From: Tubulanus polymorphus
Lineage: Eukaryota; Nemertea; Palaeonemertea; Tubulaniformes; Tubulanidae
DNA: 64,000 nucleotides
Assembly (NCBI RefSeq): GCF_964204645.1
Contig: NC_134025.1
Span: 7,011,001-7,075,000, forward strand
Direction of reading: 5' to 3'
How positions within the stretch are numbered: position 1 is the first letter of the stretch; each line of letters begins with the position of its first letter. Positions 1 to 10,209 of this stretch are shown in pieces. A program made the translations under genes and the position numbers. The notes under the pieces were generated by a model. It saw nothing but the letters and a program-made list of their open reading frames with translations. It was not told the DNA's origin and ran no database searches.

Positions 1-3000
1 TGCTTACGAATGAATTGCAAAACATTTTTGGGGATACCTGGGTAAGATATCGTCATCTGGCAATATTGTAGAATCGTAGATAATTTTTGATAAAACCCGA
101 AAAATTCAGATGCTCATCTATATTCGATTCAGATGCGAGTCTTAAGAACCATGATCGGACCGCCTTCTTCCTTGAATTTGCGGAATGTATACTGGCACGG
201 ATTTGTAGTTCCCGGTCAGATAAAAAAACAGTGAGGATGATTCTATGGAATTTTGTAATCAATACATTCGATTCATTTTTTGCATAAATAATCCTAGTAC
301 CGGTATATAGATGAGAGTTTGTTTCTCACTCAAAACGTTTTTCAGGTATACTTATTTCATATTGCTGATGACGGCAACTCTTGGAAAAAAGTTGGCGGCG
401 AAGGGTGTATCAGTGTCGTCTCATAGGCCATTTACCACATTCCCGGCATTAACCAATTTAGAAATAATCGGTAATATATAATTATACTTTCAACTGTGAA
501 TTCGCTGCATCTGCGACTGATGCTTTTGAAAAGAGAATTATCTTCATATTTCAGAAATCGACATTCGCAATTCCAAAATGCTGGAACTGTTGATAGAAGA
601 AACTACATTTATTTCGAACTATATGAGACCAGTTTGGATTTCAGCCATACGGGCTCTTAACAATAACAGGTGTGGTTCGTGCATCTAGGCCCTGAAATTT
701 TACATATTCCGATCACAGACTATCATACGTAGGTTTACCTATCTTTCTAGAAGTGGAGATGCGATTATTCTGCTCCTAACGCAACTGGAACACTGTTTGA
801 GGAGTGTTTTTGCAAAAATAAATAATTGTGAAGGACGAGTTCTAACAGCAGAGGTATATATAAAATGAAAAGTAAGAAAAAATAATGCGAAGGGGGCACC
901 CGGACTTGAACCAGGGACCTCTCGATCTGCAGTCGAATGCTCTACCACTGAGCTATACCCCCGTTACATACCGTTGCGCGCAGCTATACTCGCTATATAA
1001 CTGGTTTATGGATAATAATCAATACTATTGAGTGGGAAACGCACCGTGTATGAATGCATATGTGTTTATATCGCTTCTGATTATAGTCCAAATTTATGCA
1101 AAGTTTACACTTAAACTCAAAAAGCATCTTTCTTTTTTTTAGTCAGCCGAATTTTACACAACATTTGCTGAGGTAAGAATAAGAAATGAAGAAATTCTTT
1201 TTCACGGAATCCGGCGTGCGTGCGTCGTTATTGTTTTAACGAGCAAAATTCTCTTATGAAGATCGAACTAATCGTATTAAAGTAGAATTATTTGTTAACT
1301 GTTTTAATAGATTTTGAACATAGATTTGCCGAATGGTGACAATAATCATTTACATTCTGCATTAGGAATATCATTTTTGGTAAGGTACATTCTTTCATAT
1401 TCGATTTTAGAAATTCGTGTTGCGGTCGAGATATCTGTTAAAAACATTTTTGTCCATCGGTTTTTAGGATATGTTATACGATCTGCTGGTTTATCCGGAA
1501 GGTTTGCGACTACGTGATCAAATAAGTCACGGTGAAGTAAATCTAAACGCCATCAGCGAACGGATGGTCAGTTTCGTATTCGCGACGTGTGTTGCGTTTT
1601 GTTCTAAATGGCTGCCACCGTCGGCTTTGTCTTGGAAGGCACGTAAATTTCAGACGTTAGCGAAACAGAACCATTGAAGAAGCAGGATACGGATGGATTT
1701 GATTGATCTTTCGATTTTTCAGGAACCATCTGTTCGTCAGATTTATCAATGGGCTGAAAACTATGAAACTCATTTTCATCCAGTGACAATTGCAAAGTAC
1801 CAGGTGATAGCGCGTAGATAGTTTGTATAATGTAGATTCTGCTACAATATGTAAGTAAACAATTTTGGTTTTTTTAATAGATCACTAGCATTTCAAAAGA
1901 ACTTTCGTCTTGGTTAGAACTTCCTCGACCGAGTAAAAGTGATATGTAAGCTAATCGGCGTCGTTTTGATTCTGAGTTCAATATTTAAATCGCTGGCTAA
2001 AGAGAAAAATTCACGGCAGAATTATTTCAGATTATTCGATATTGACTGGACGCTAACAGACTGGAGTCATCATGCTCGTTTGAATTCGCTTTGTGAACGG
2101 ACTGCCAGTATAAGTGGTTCCAATCTAAATGATCACTCAGTGTAAATATACTTAATCGCTTCTCATTCTTGTGTCTCTATAAACAATTTCATTGCAGAAA
2201 TCATTTAATTTCTAGACCTTTCCAACCGTTCGGCAAGTTCGATTTGCCCGTGACTGATTTGGCTATTCTCCGTTCGTACCATTCAAGTGGTAAAACGATA
2301 ATTGACGACGATGTCCATGTACATGTAGTAAGGTTTTGCCACCTTAAAACTTCATATTTGTTAGTTGCCATCCACAACGCTGTTACATCTGAATATTTCA
2401 TTTTAGGCGACTTCTCATGTTGACGGGTTGTCGTCAACTGCTATGATCAACCAAGCTAATTTGATACTGCGTCAATGTACACGCGTTTGTAACAATGTAA
2501 AATCGGCTGTCCAAATGCGCTTTGATCAGTTCAAAAGGAGAGAACTGCGATCAAGACAGAGAAAAACCTACGCTCGGATGTTAGACAGGTACGGTACGCT
2601 TTATTTGATCGTATATTTATGTAGCGAAAAGATAAACCTTGGAGTCACCGTTCGATATTTTTCCAGTATTACTTTCATATCCATTGGTTTGAAACTGGTC
2701 ATGATTCATACATTTCAAATCATCAAAAATGCCAGCTCGGGTTCATACAGAACACTGCCACACGAACGTATTCTAAGGTTAGGATTTTGTATCAAAATCG
2801 ACCGGAACCTCTCAATGTATTATATACCATTAATTGTTAATTGCTCGTATGTCTTATTACTACAGGTTAGCTAAACATATTCTCAAATACAGTGAGAATA
2901 TCGCCAGTCATACGAATGTAGAGAAAAATCGCTGGGAAGAAGCCGTTATACTAACTGAATCATTATTAGAATATCTTATTGTTGTTATGCAAAACACATC

Positions 3001-3010
3001 TAATAGCTGA
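1..3010 (+). CDS. ERMARD: ERMARD (ER membrane-associated RNA degradation protein), 5' partial
   Basis: This ER-membrane protein is linked to neuronal migration in vertebrates; its biochemical role is poorly known. Fourteen exons join in frame: 1-41, 346-470, 555-669, 751-853, 1143-1172, 1311-1379, 1468-1638, 1723-1803, 1881-1945, 2031-2141, 2198-2327, 2407-2588, 2667-2777 and 2866-3010 (TGA). They give about 492 residues. The N-terminus lies outside the window. Family hallmarks from memory of the human protein are the DUF4209-type block [12 protein letters not shown] (exon at 1468), [14 protein letters not shown] (2407 exon), then a hydrophobic segment (2667 exon) and a C-terminal helix containing [16 protein letters not shown]. 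The 1468 exon runs into an in-frame TGA if unspliced. The best solution is a GC-AG intron, 1639-1722. All other introns are GT-AG. The gene hosts an antisense tRNA-Cys in its fourth intron. I am sure of the family and less sure of the 1638 boundary. Confidence 0.88.
891..962 (-). tRNA. tRNA-Cys (anticodon GCA)
   Basis: On the minus strand the sequence is a 72-nt cloverleaf. The acceptor arm starts GGGGGTA and pairs with the closing CCCCC, followed by discriminator T. The D-arm region is GCTCAGTGGTAGAGC. The anticodon loop reads CTGCAGA, giving anticodon GCA. The variable loop is short, and the T-arm carries GGTTCAAGTCC. Box A (TAGCTCAGTGGT) and box B (GGTTCAAGTCC) are both intact, so it looks like a functional Pol III gene. 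No intron and no encoded CCA are seen. It lies antisense inside the ERMARD intron 854-1142. A T-run is not obvious immediately downstream, but the minus strand has TTTTTT around 877-882. Confidence 0.96.
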
Positions 3011-3011
3011 T

Positions 3012-3017
3012 AATAAA
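3012..3017 (+). promoter_or_regulatory. poly(A) signal for ERMARD
   Basis: AATAAA occurs one base after the ERMARD stop codon, with further AATAAA copies at about 3161 and 3256. The first is so close to the stop that one of the later copies may be the main signal. Hexamer evidence only. Confidence 0.4.
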
Positions 3018-3686
3018 TAACATTGTCACAGTGGGGATCGATGGATTTATTTATTTACTTAGTTGCGTAGGCTACGGATTGGTAGATTTTGATTAATCAT
3101 GGACGCGTATGATTTGATAAATGGCATAGAGCGCTAGACTCATTCAGCGCAGAATTGATAAATAAAATGTTTTACAAAAAGTAAATTAAACATACTGCGG
3201 TAGTTTCAGATGTTTTTAGAACGTGCTATGGAGTCTAAGTTTGTACACGTAATATCATAATAAAGACCTCAGCCTGTGTTTTATAGGATGTCAGTTGTTC
3301 TGGTTGGTTTTTTTAGACAGTTTTTCAGTATAGTGTCCTGTTTTTTAATATGGAGAGGAGATTGGACTGGAGTCTCCGAACTGCGGTCAATAATGTCAGA
3401 TGTTAACCGTCAAGTGCTGCCCCTATATATATCATTAGCGGTGAACAAGTGAACTAAATGATTCCAGCCCAGCCCTATGTCCCAATTACATAGATGGCAG
3501 CACCAGCTGAGAACGAGCAGCTGTCAAAAATTCTCACACACGCACTAAAGTGAAACTGATGTGAAAAATGTCACGTACGCGTCACAAATCTCAGCTTTTT
3601 AGTTTGATATAGATGCAATAACTATGCAGGAACAAACCTGAGCATACGTCTTGTGTAAGAGCTTGAAATCAACCTCTGGTGGTAAG
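3018..3686 (+). other. ERMARD-SELENON intergenic region
   Basis: About 670 bases between two genes on the same strand. It contains spare poly(A) hexamers for ERMARD and must hold the SELENON promoter and 5'UTR. No conserved coding frame, TATA box or repeat was recognised. Confidence 0.5.
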
Positions 3687-6593
3687 ATGCCCGAGGTTTC
3701 GATTCAAACCAATGATGATGTGGTGGTCGTGGCGAAACCTCGTCCCGCCGGTAAACCAAAACCTGGAACTATAACTATAGAACTGCCTGCATGGATATTA
3801 TGGGGGCTAGCGGTGCTGGTAGGGGTGGTTGCTGTTGTGTCTGGATGTTTTTGGACGATGTCCAGATATGGGCCGTTTATTTTGGCGCCCGCCGATGTGA
3901 TGGATGACGTCGGAATTGATGGCGTGATGATTTTCCGCAAACACGACCGCGATGACGACGGTGTATTGACTTTAGAAGAATTTGAACCGATTGTTCATCG
4001 ACTACGTGATTTAAACGTAAGTTATCAGTTGAATTCTATCTGTTCACACATTAGCAACCCGTCAGTGGTTTAGTTTCACGATTGGATATTTTCACAAACC
4101 ACTAATAGACCCCTCAGTCTGATATCAAGCCGTTGTTCCCAAAAAGTGAACATTATCTAGTATTCAGACTTTAGGCCCATGATGGTATAAGTCCGACTGA
4201 TTATAAAAGCTTAGCAACGATTAACTAATCAGAGTGGTACCTGCTTAAATCAGAGATTTGAATATAATGATTAAGTATTAGAAACAAAAGATTTCCAAGA
4301 CTTAATATGTTTTTTTAGGAAACAGTCCAATACATCCAGGATATAAAACAGTACGATGAAATACTTACCATAGAAACTGCGTTTATGCCATTCGTTTTAT
4401 CCAGCATGAATAAGAATATGAATGAGCTGGTAAGTATTTATATTATATACCTATTCAGTTCACATTTAAGTTCTATCTGGTAGCGGAATCGTTCCAGCTT
4501 GTATAAAATTTTATTTTCAGTTTGCTGGTACCCTAGACTCATTGTACGGCTTGAAAACGTGGAAAACTGTTAGTGCACCGTGGAAGAACTACGCAGCCCG
4601 ACATTTCTCCGTGTTTATGCCATCGGAAAAAGACTTGACGAACTTGGGCAAAGTTTATAAGATCTACGAATTTAACCCCGGTCCCGACGAGCCGTCGTTC
4701 ATCTCGAGTAATCGCTATTATCCACCGACTGTCGAAAGACGACTGGTCACAATTCATCAGCTGTTAGCCATGTTTCATCCGAGGCCGTTCGTTTACGCGC
4801 GGTTTCAACCACAAGGAGCATACGCATGTGTACGAGCGTACAACGAATTCTTCATAGATATAGAATTTAGGTAGGCAACTAATGTCTATTTCAACTTTGC
4901 TTGAGAAGGCATCAGGTGGCCTAGCTCTGTCAGTTTTAGTAGTACATACCTGATATTGGTCCTAAGAACCAGCAAAGATGGGCATTTGAACTAAAACATC
5001 AATTTTTGATCCATTTTATGCTGCATCGAAGCAAAGTTGAAATAGAAATTAGACAAAAATTGTTAGCAAGCCCAAGTAACTCCTTTTAAGTTTTATGAAT
5101 GACTTTATGCTGTGATATACTGAATTGGAAAACCACTATTTATGTGCAGAATTTGCTTTATTTCTGTTCTTTTTGTTTAGAATACATGCTGAGTTTCAGC
5201 TAAATGAACCACCGTTTTATCCATTTTGGTTCACACCAGCTCAATTCATGGGAAATTTGATCATCAGTAGAGATGGAAAACATGTTGTATATTTCCACAT
5301 GTTTGTTCCCAACGATCGGAAACTCAATGTTGGTGAGTAATGAAGTTTACATTAAAACCATAACAACTATACAGTAAAGCTGATGTAATGATGAAAAATA
5401 TCTGCATTTATTGTTTATGAGTAGACTTTTAAAAAGAATTTCATGAGGGGTTTTAAGTGTAACTGAATGCGCTAACTTTGAACTAATTTAAGACTTGGAG
5501 TGGTTAAACCCTAGAGAATCTGATGCTGATGATCAGAATATGGAAGTCGATATTGGTTTAATCCCGTTGATGGAATTACGATCTACTGACGAATCGCGAT
5601 TCGCTGCCAATAATAGCAAAGGGCAAGATCTACACCTAACGTTCAACAATCGCGATCCAGAACATGTAACAAAAGCTAAGTCTCAACAGTGGCTGGAAGA
5701 GATTGCAGTTGAAAGAGCTAGAAAACACATTGAAATTAGATTTTATCCTTTTAAAAGGGTAAGTTCAGTAGCTAACTCAACAATTGCCATAAATCAAATG
5801 GACTTTTCTCTTAAGTCTTCGATCCCCGGCTACTAAATTCAGCATCTTAGGATGGTGGTTCATTTGTTAAGTAATAAAGCAATTTCCATTTAGGTGCCTT
5901 ATTATAATTTCACGGATGCCTTTAGCAGAGGAGAAATCGAAAAAAAGCCAATACATTCCATACTGCTGTGGGGTGCATTGGATGATCAGAGCTGCTGAGG
6001 TTCAGGGCGGACTCTTCGGGAGACATCTCTCGAGAGCCCGCCCGTTATGTCTTTTCTCAAGGACAAGATGATTAGCACCTGGTCACTGGTAGCTGACGTA
6101 AAAGTAAGTATAAAAAAAGTTCACACGATATTTTGAATTCAAATGAACAGTTATCATTGATGATTAGTTATCATGTAATAGATCATTAAAATCTTTGTTT
6201 TACAGGATGAACATCGATTAAGATCCTAATTCTTATTTTTACAGGAAATTGAGAAAGATCTAACTCGACCAAAGGATGCAATTAGAGCTCAACTGCACAT
6301 GAAAAGCTATGTGTTTCCAGTTATGATGATCGTTGCATTGCCGAATGGTACCGTTATAAACGCACTGAATGCTAATGAATTTATGGATAAAGGTGATAAA
6401 CTTTCCGAAAAAGAAGTCGGGTGAGTTGAGAAAATTGTTTGAAAATCACGAGACCATAAAACTTGTACAAAACTAGAAAAATCATCTGAAATTTTTCTAT
6501 TTCAGGTTTGATATCCCGAATAATGTTTTATATCTAGACTTTCTGAGAGATTCCTACAAAATATTTGAAGACGAATATAAGCATACACTATAG
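3687..6593 (+). CDS. SELENON: Selenoprotein N (SELENON/SEPN1), complete, Sec at in-frame UGA
   Basis: ER/SR membrane selenoprotein that senses luminal calcium and regulates SERCA by redox chemistry. Eight exons: 3687-4016, 4319-4429, 4521-4870, 5181-5332, 5493-5758, 5894-6103, 6245-6420 and 6506-6593. All phases close, giving 560 residues. There is one N-terminal membrane helix (about residues 33-56, [16 protein letters not shown]) with the bulk luminal. An EF-hand (about 86-98, [13 protein letters not shown]) follows, then the SelN core with [16 protein letters not shown]. The redox site is S-C-U-G with U=TGA at 5996-5998 (Sec438), within [18 protein letters not shown], which matches my memory of the vertebrate site. 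After it comes the thioredoxin-like tail with STWSLV and [17 protein letters not shown] 3687 is chosen because the frame upstream begins only at TTG. A naive gene caller would truncate the protein at Cys437. An acceptor at 6205 in the last-but-one intron gives a stop, so 6244 is used. Confidence 0.95.
5996..5998 (+). other. SELENON: UGA selenocysteine codon
   Basis: TGA lies in frame inside the exon 5894-6103, between Ser-Cys and Gly-Ser-Gly of the SCUG redox motif. Coding similarity continues without interruption for more than 120 residues after it, so it is recoded rather than a terminator. Confidence 0.94.
5999..6043 (+). promoter_or_regulatory. Stem-loop downstream of the UGA, SRE-like (Sec redefinition element)
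   Basis: Six bases after the UGA a hairpin begins. GGGCGG (6005-6010) pairs with CCGCCC (6038-6043). After an A-C mismatch, CTCT (6012-6015) pairs with AGAG (6033-6036), and CG (6017-6018) pairs with CG (6031-6032) across a bulged T. An approximately 12-nt loop remains. SELENON is the classic gene with such an element promoting UGA readthrough, and its spacing in vertebrates is similar. Pairing was done by eye; no folding energy was calculated. Confidence 0.75.
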
Positions 6594-6756
6594 CAGCAGG
6601 AGCTGGTGTTGTTGTAAAGAAAACAAAAACTAAATATTCATTTATATAAACAAACAACAATTTATCATCAACTATCTATATATCAATGCACAGATCTGAA
6701 TATAATAGACCAAGGGTTTCATGATAAGCTACTGGTTAGCTACTGGGTAATATATA

Positions 6757-7064
6757 CAGTCAACTCTTTGTTATCCAAATTCCATATTGGCCATCCACCA
6801 CATAATTTTCAGAGTACAATTGATGAATATTTTAGATAATATAGTAGAACAAACTTCTCACTACTTTTTGTAAAAGACAGAGTTCAATAAAACAGTTCAT
6901 GTGTTCATAGAAAATGGCTTAATGATGTAATAATACATTTTGAGAGGTCATTTCGAGTGTCTTGAAGAAAATGGAAATTTCTTAGATTCATTTTATCCGT
7001 CACCCTCGATAATCCACCAAAATTGCAGAGGTCCTGATAGTGGTGGATGACAAGGAGTTGACTG
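6757..7064. mobile_element. Short TA-flanked MITE, pogo/Tigger-like termini
   Basis: The left end starts CAGTCAACTCTTTGTTATCC and the right end, reverse-complemented, starts CAGTCAACTCCTTGTCATCC. The termini are therefore inverted repeats of about 20-25 bp with two differences. Both are flanked by TA (6755-6756 and 7065-7066), the target duplication of Tc1/mariner and pogo elements. Length is 308 bp with no ORF, so it is non-autonomous. It lies in the SELENON 3'UTR between the stop codon and the SECIS element. Confidence 0.8.
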
Positions 7065-7592
7065 TAACTCATAATGTAATAATATTCATGAGATTCATTA
7101 TCGTATATACACTGTACTTAGATAGATTTTATAAGTTGCAAGCATATCAGTATCTTGTACCGGTGTAGCCTAGAGAAATTCAATGCAATAGCATATCACA
7201 TTTGAATCAAAATTTTCTTTCTGTTTTATCAAATTAATCAATCATTACTGCTACATTGCACAATTTATTGAATAGTATAATCATGTTTAAGAGTTATTGA
7301 ATGGTTTCATGTGATTTCAATTATTTTTTGCTACCAAACCACTGATAGATTTACATCGAATGTTACTGTTTGATAAAGAGTGATACATGTTGTAGGGTTT
7401 ATCAGCAACAGATGTTAATTTTATAGGAAATTTACATGATATACATAATCGTTTATTCTTTAAAAGCCTTTTTAGAAAATAATGTATACAGTGTACACTA
7501 AAAACACTACTGCTTTGTGATTCAAAGTACATGTACAGGTACTAGCTGTACTAGTCAGTAGTCTTCATTGCGTTAACATTGGGAGGCAGTTA

Positions 7593-7700
7593 TATGAACT
7601 ATCATTCTCAATTTTTGTGTATGACGTCTTTTCACCTAAAGTACATTCATGTACAGGCTAAAGACTGATGGCTTAACAAGAGATAGAATGATGGTTCATA
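7593..7700 (+). promoter_or_regulatory. SECIS element, form 2, of SELENON
   Basis: RNA hairpin that recruits SBP2 and directs Sec insertion. Helix I: TATGAAC (7593-7599) and ATCATTCT (7601-7608) pair with AGAATGAT (7685-7692) and GTTCATA (7694-7700). The quartet strands are ATGA (7621-7624) and TGAT (7666-7669). Helix II: GTCTTT (7626-7631) with AAAGAC (7660-7665), then CCT (7635-7637) with AGG (7655-7657). Unpaired AAA (7638-7640) supplies the conserved adenosines. A mini-helix GTACA/TGTAC (7641-7645 and 7650-7654) with loop TTCA makes it form 2. The quartet-to-AA distance of 13 nt fits the family. It starts 1 kb after the SELENON stop on the same strand. Confidence 0.92.
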
Positions 7701-7705
7701 ATAAA
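7700..7705 (+). promoter_or_regulatory. poly(A) signal for SELENON
   Basis: AATAAA starts at the last base of the SECIS outer helix. A second AATAAA lies near 8045. Use of the first would place the SECIS at the very 3' end of the mRNA. Hexamer evidence only. Confidence 0.45.
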
Positions 7706-10209
7706 CGCTTCTGAAATTTATTGTCTATAGACAATTAACTCCTTGTATCATTCCCAAGTCATTCCTCTTTCCAGGTGCTTCTAGTCACTGTAGCTCCATA
7801 ATTCCCCTCATGACAAAATTGGTCTGTGATTTATAAACTATTTGGAATAATCAGCAGGGGATCTGAGAGAAGCTTTTATTTCTTGAAGGGTCTATGATTG
7901 AAGCTTAAAATTAACTTTATTCAATAGGTATTTAGACCACATTCATGATTTTGCTGATTTTAACATGTAATGTCTTGCCTATTTGCTGCTAACTCTGCAG
8001 CGGTTTTATTTTGAGAATAGATCTGTAAACTGAAGATAAATGAGCAATAAATATACTCTACTTTTACAATATATGTATACTTTTGCTTGTTGAACACTTC
8101 ATAACTGGTTCAAACTCCACTTGATTGAGATCGAAACATCTTTTCCTAAATTGACCGAGTGGATTATAGTCGCCAGTATCGGACTTAAGGCTAAGTTCTG
8201 ACATAACTGTGATTTCAGTGATTACTGTGTGATTTCAGTCTGGGTGATACATACAATGGACTTCTAGACGATTCTTTAAGTGTAAAAGCAGTTTTTGCCA
8301 AATTTTAAATCCTTTTCCTATATACACTGAATTGTATGTCATTGATATGCATTATTAACTTTGAGAAAAAGATGAATATATAGTCATTCCATTATAAATG
8401 ATTTCACTAAACAGGAGGTCCATCAGCCACTTGACATGCACAAGAAGACAGCAAGGAAACATTTTTGTTAAAATATAGAATGTAATTATATTATCTGAAA
8501 ATAGGATCACAGAGAAAAAATATCAACAAGAATTCAAATTAAACAGCATAAATACATATGATGGTACATATCTCTTATGAGATAAGAAAAAAATAATCAT
8601 GATAGTCTTTTATTGAGAAAAATAGATCATATGCATTAACATATGAAAATTACATTCAGGAAAAAAATTGTTAATCTAAAAAATAAGTAGTTTGTACAAG
8701 TATTTCCAGCCTTACTTATGGTTTCTCATGAATAACTAATGTAAAATGACTAGATTAATATCGAAATGCTAGGAAAGCAAAATAATGAAACATCTATAAT
8801 AATCACAAAATTCATAAAAACTGAACTACAAGTTCTCACAAACAGGTAACACATTAGTCCATCCAATGAAAAGTTTCAAACCTGAGAAAGAAATTATGAC
8901 AGAAGCCTGGCAAGGCTGATAGGCTATCCGCTGTGTCATATCACCTCAACACATTTTTGAATCGAGTTAGTGAATTTCAACAACGTCATTTATTAACAAT
9001 GAAACTCGAAAACAAATGTTTATTGATAAGACATTTTTCATCAATTTTAGATTACACTGTTAATTCATCAGGAAATGCAATGACATTCAAGGCATACATA
9101 CATACATTATCTGTACTCATTATCACAACACCCAAATGATAATCTTCATGGAATTTGACATCTAAAATGGAATTTGGGAAAAGCACATTTGCTCTATAAG
9201 TAAACATTGATGAGGCTTGCACAGACTTGGTTTTTGTTATAGATAAATACAGTTAATTCAGTCAACCCTCACTGAAAACATGGGAATTTTTGAAGCCATA
9301 TGTACACAAATAAATTTGAAATGGGAGGTATCTTGATAGTAATTCCTCACATTTTATCATTAACTCGCAGACATAAAGAGACCCAGCTTTGATAACATTC
9401 ACTACCCACAAATTGCTACAATCAATAGAAATAGCTAGTAACGACAGAAAACACTTAAAGAGTACCAATATCATGGAATGATTGTAATAATGTTTCTTTA
9501 AATCACTTTCTAAACAGTTTCCAGCCAAAGAATTACTGTAAAGTATTCTATTCAAATATTATTTTCATTGCCGATATAAAATACATGTATCACTAATGAT
9601 ATATCTACCAGTTTTTATGTATTTCATCTTTTAAACCTATTAGATAAAACAAATTCAAGAATTTTTGAACATTTAAAATTCTTGCATACCAAATAAGGTA
9701 TCTATGTACGCTATCTCAACTGACCGAATAACCCTATATACATCGGAAGCATTGCTTAGGAGAGAAGAGAGCACCAGTTTAAATCTTGCCCCACACTTGA
9801 CAACAAACAACATGAGAATATTTCAGAAGGCTTTTAGTTTACATTCCCTGTTACATACAAATGCTTGTTTAGTTAGTTGTTGGCTTACATACATCCATAA
9901 CTCCATATGTTTATTTTTATCAAAAAGATAGGTGATCAAAAACTAGAATTTTCATCATACAAAATTCTTCTTATCATCCATTCTTTTTGGAGAGCAAAGA
10001 ATTGTCTCTACATTAAAATCATTTACCGTCCATCTATGCCAGAAACAGTACTAGTATCTAAAGTAACTACTGTGTATCAGAAAAATTGAATAATAAAATA
10101 ACCTTAAATTGCTGTTGCAAATGAAACAACATTAATATAATATATCCTTTTACATTATCGCTGATGAAATATCGATGAAACCCATTGACTAGTTCATAAT
10201 GATGATTTG
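7706..10209. other. AT-rich region between convergent SELENON and DDHD1 3' ends
   Basis: No coding frame with plausible splice sites or similarity is seen. On the minus strand AATAAA hexamers (TTTATT on plus) near 8606, 8987, 9009 and 9910 could end DDHD1 transcripts. The region therefore probably consists of the two 3'UTRs plus a short spacer. No inverted-repeat element was recognised. Confidence 0.5.

Noticed and set aside
1676-1678. TGA in ERMARD taken as a pseudogene mutation
   Set aside because: A GC-AG intron removes it and all other exons keep frame and similarity, so the gene looks intact.
6206-6244. Alternative SELENON acceptor at 6205
   Set aside because: The added sequence has an in-frame stop after seven codons.
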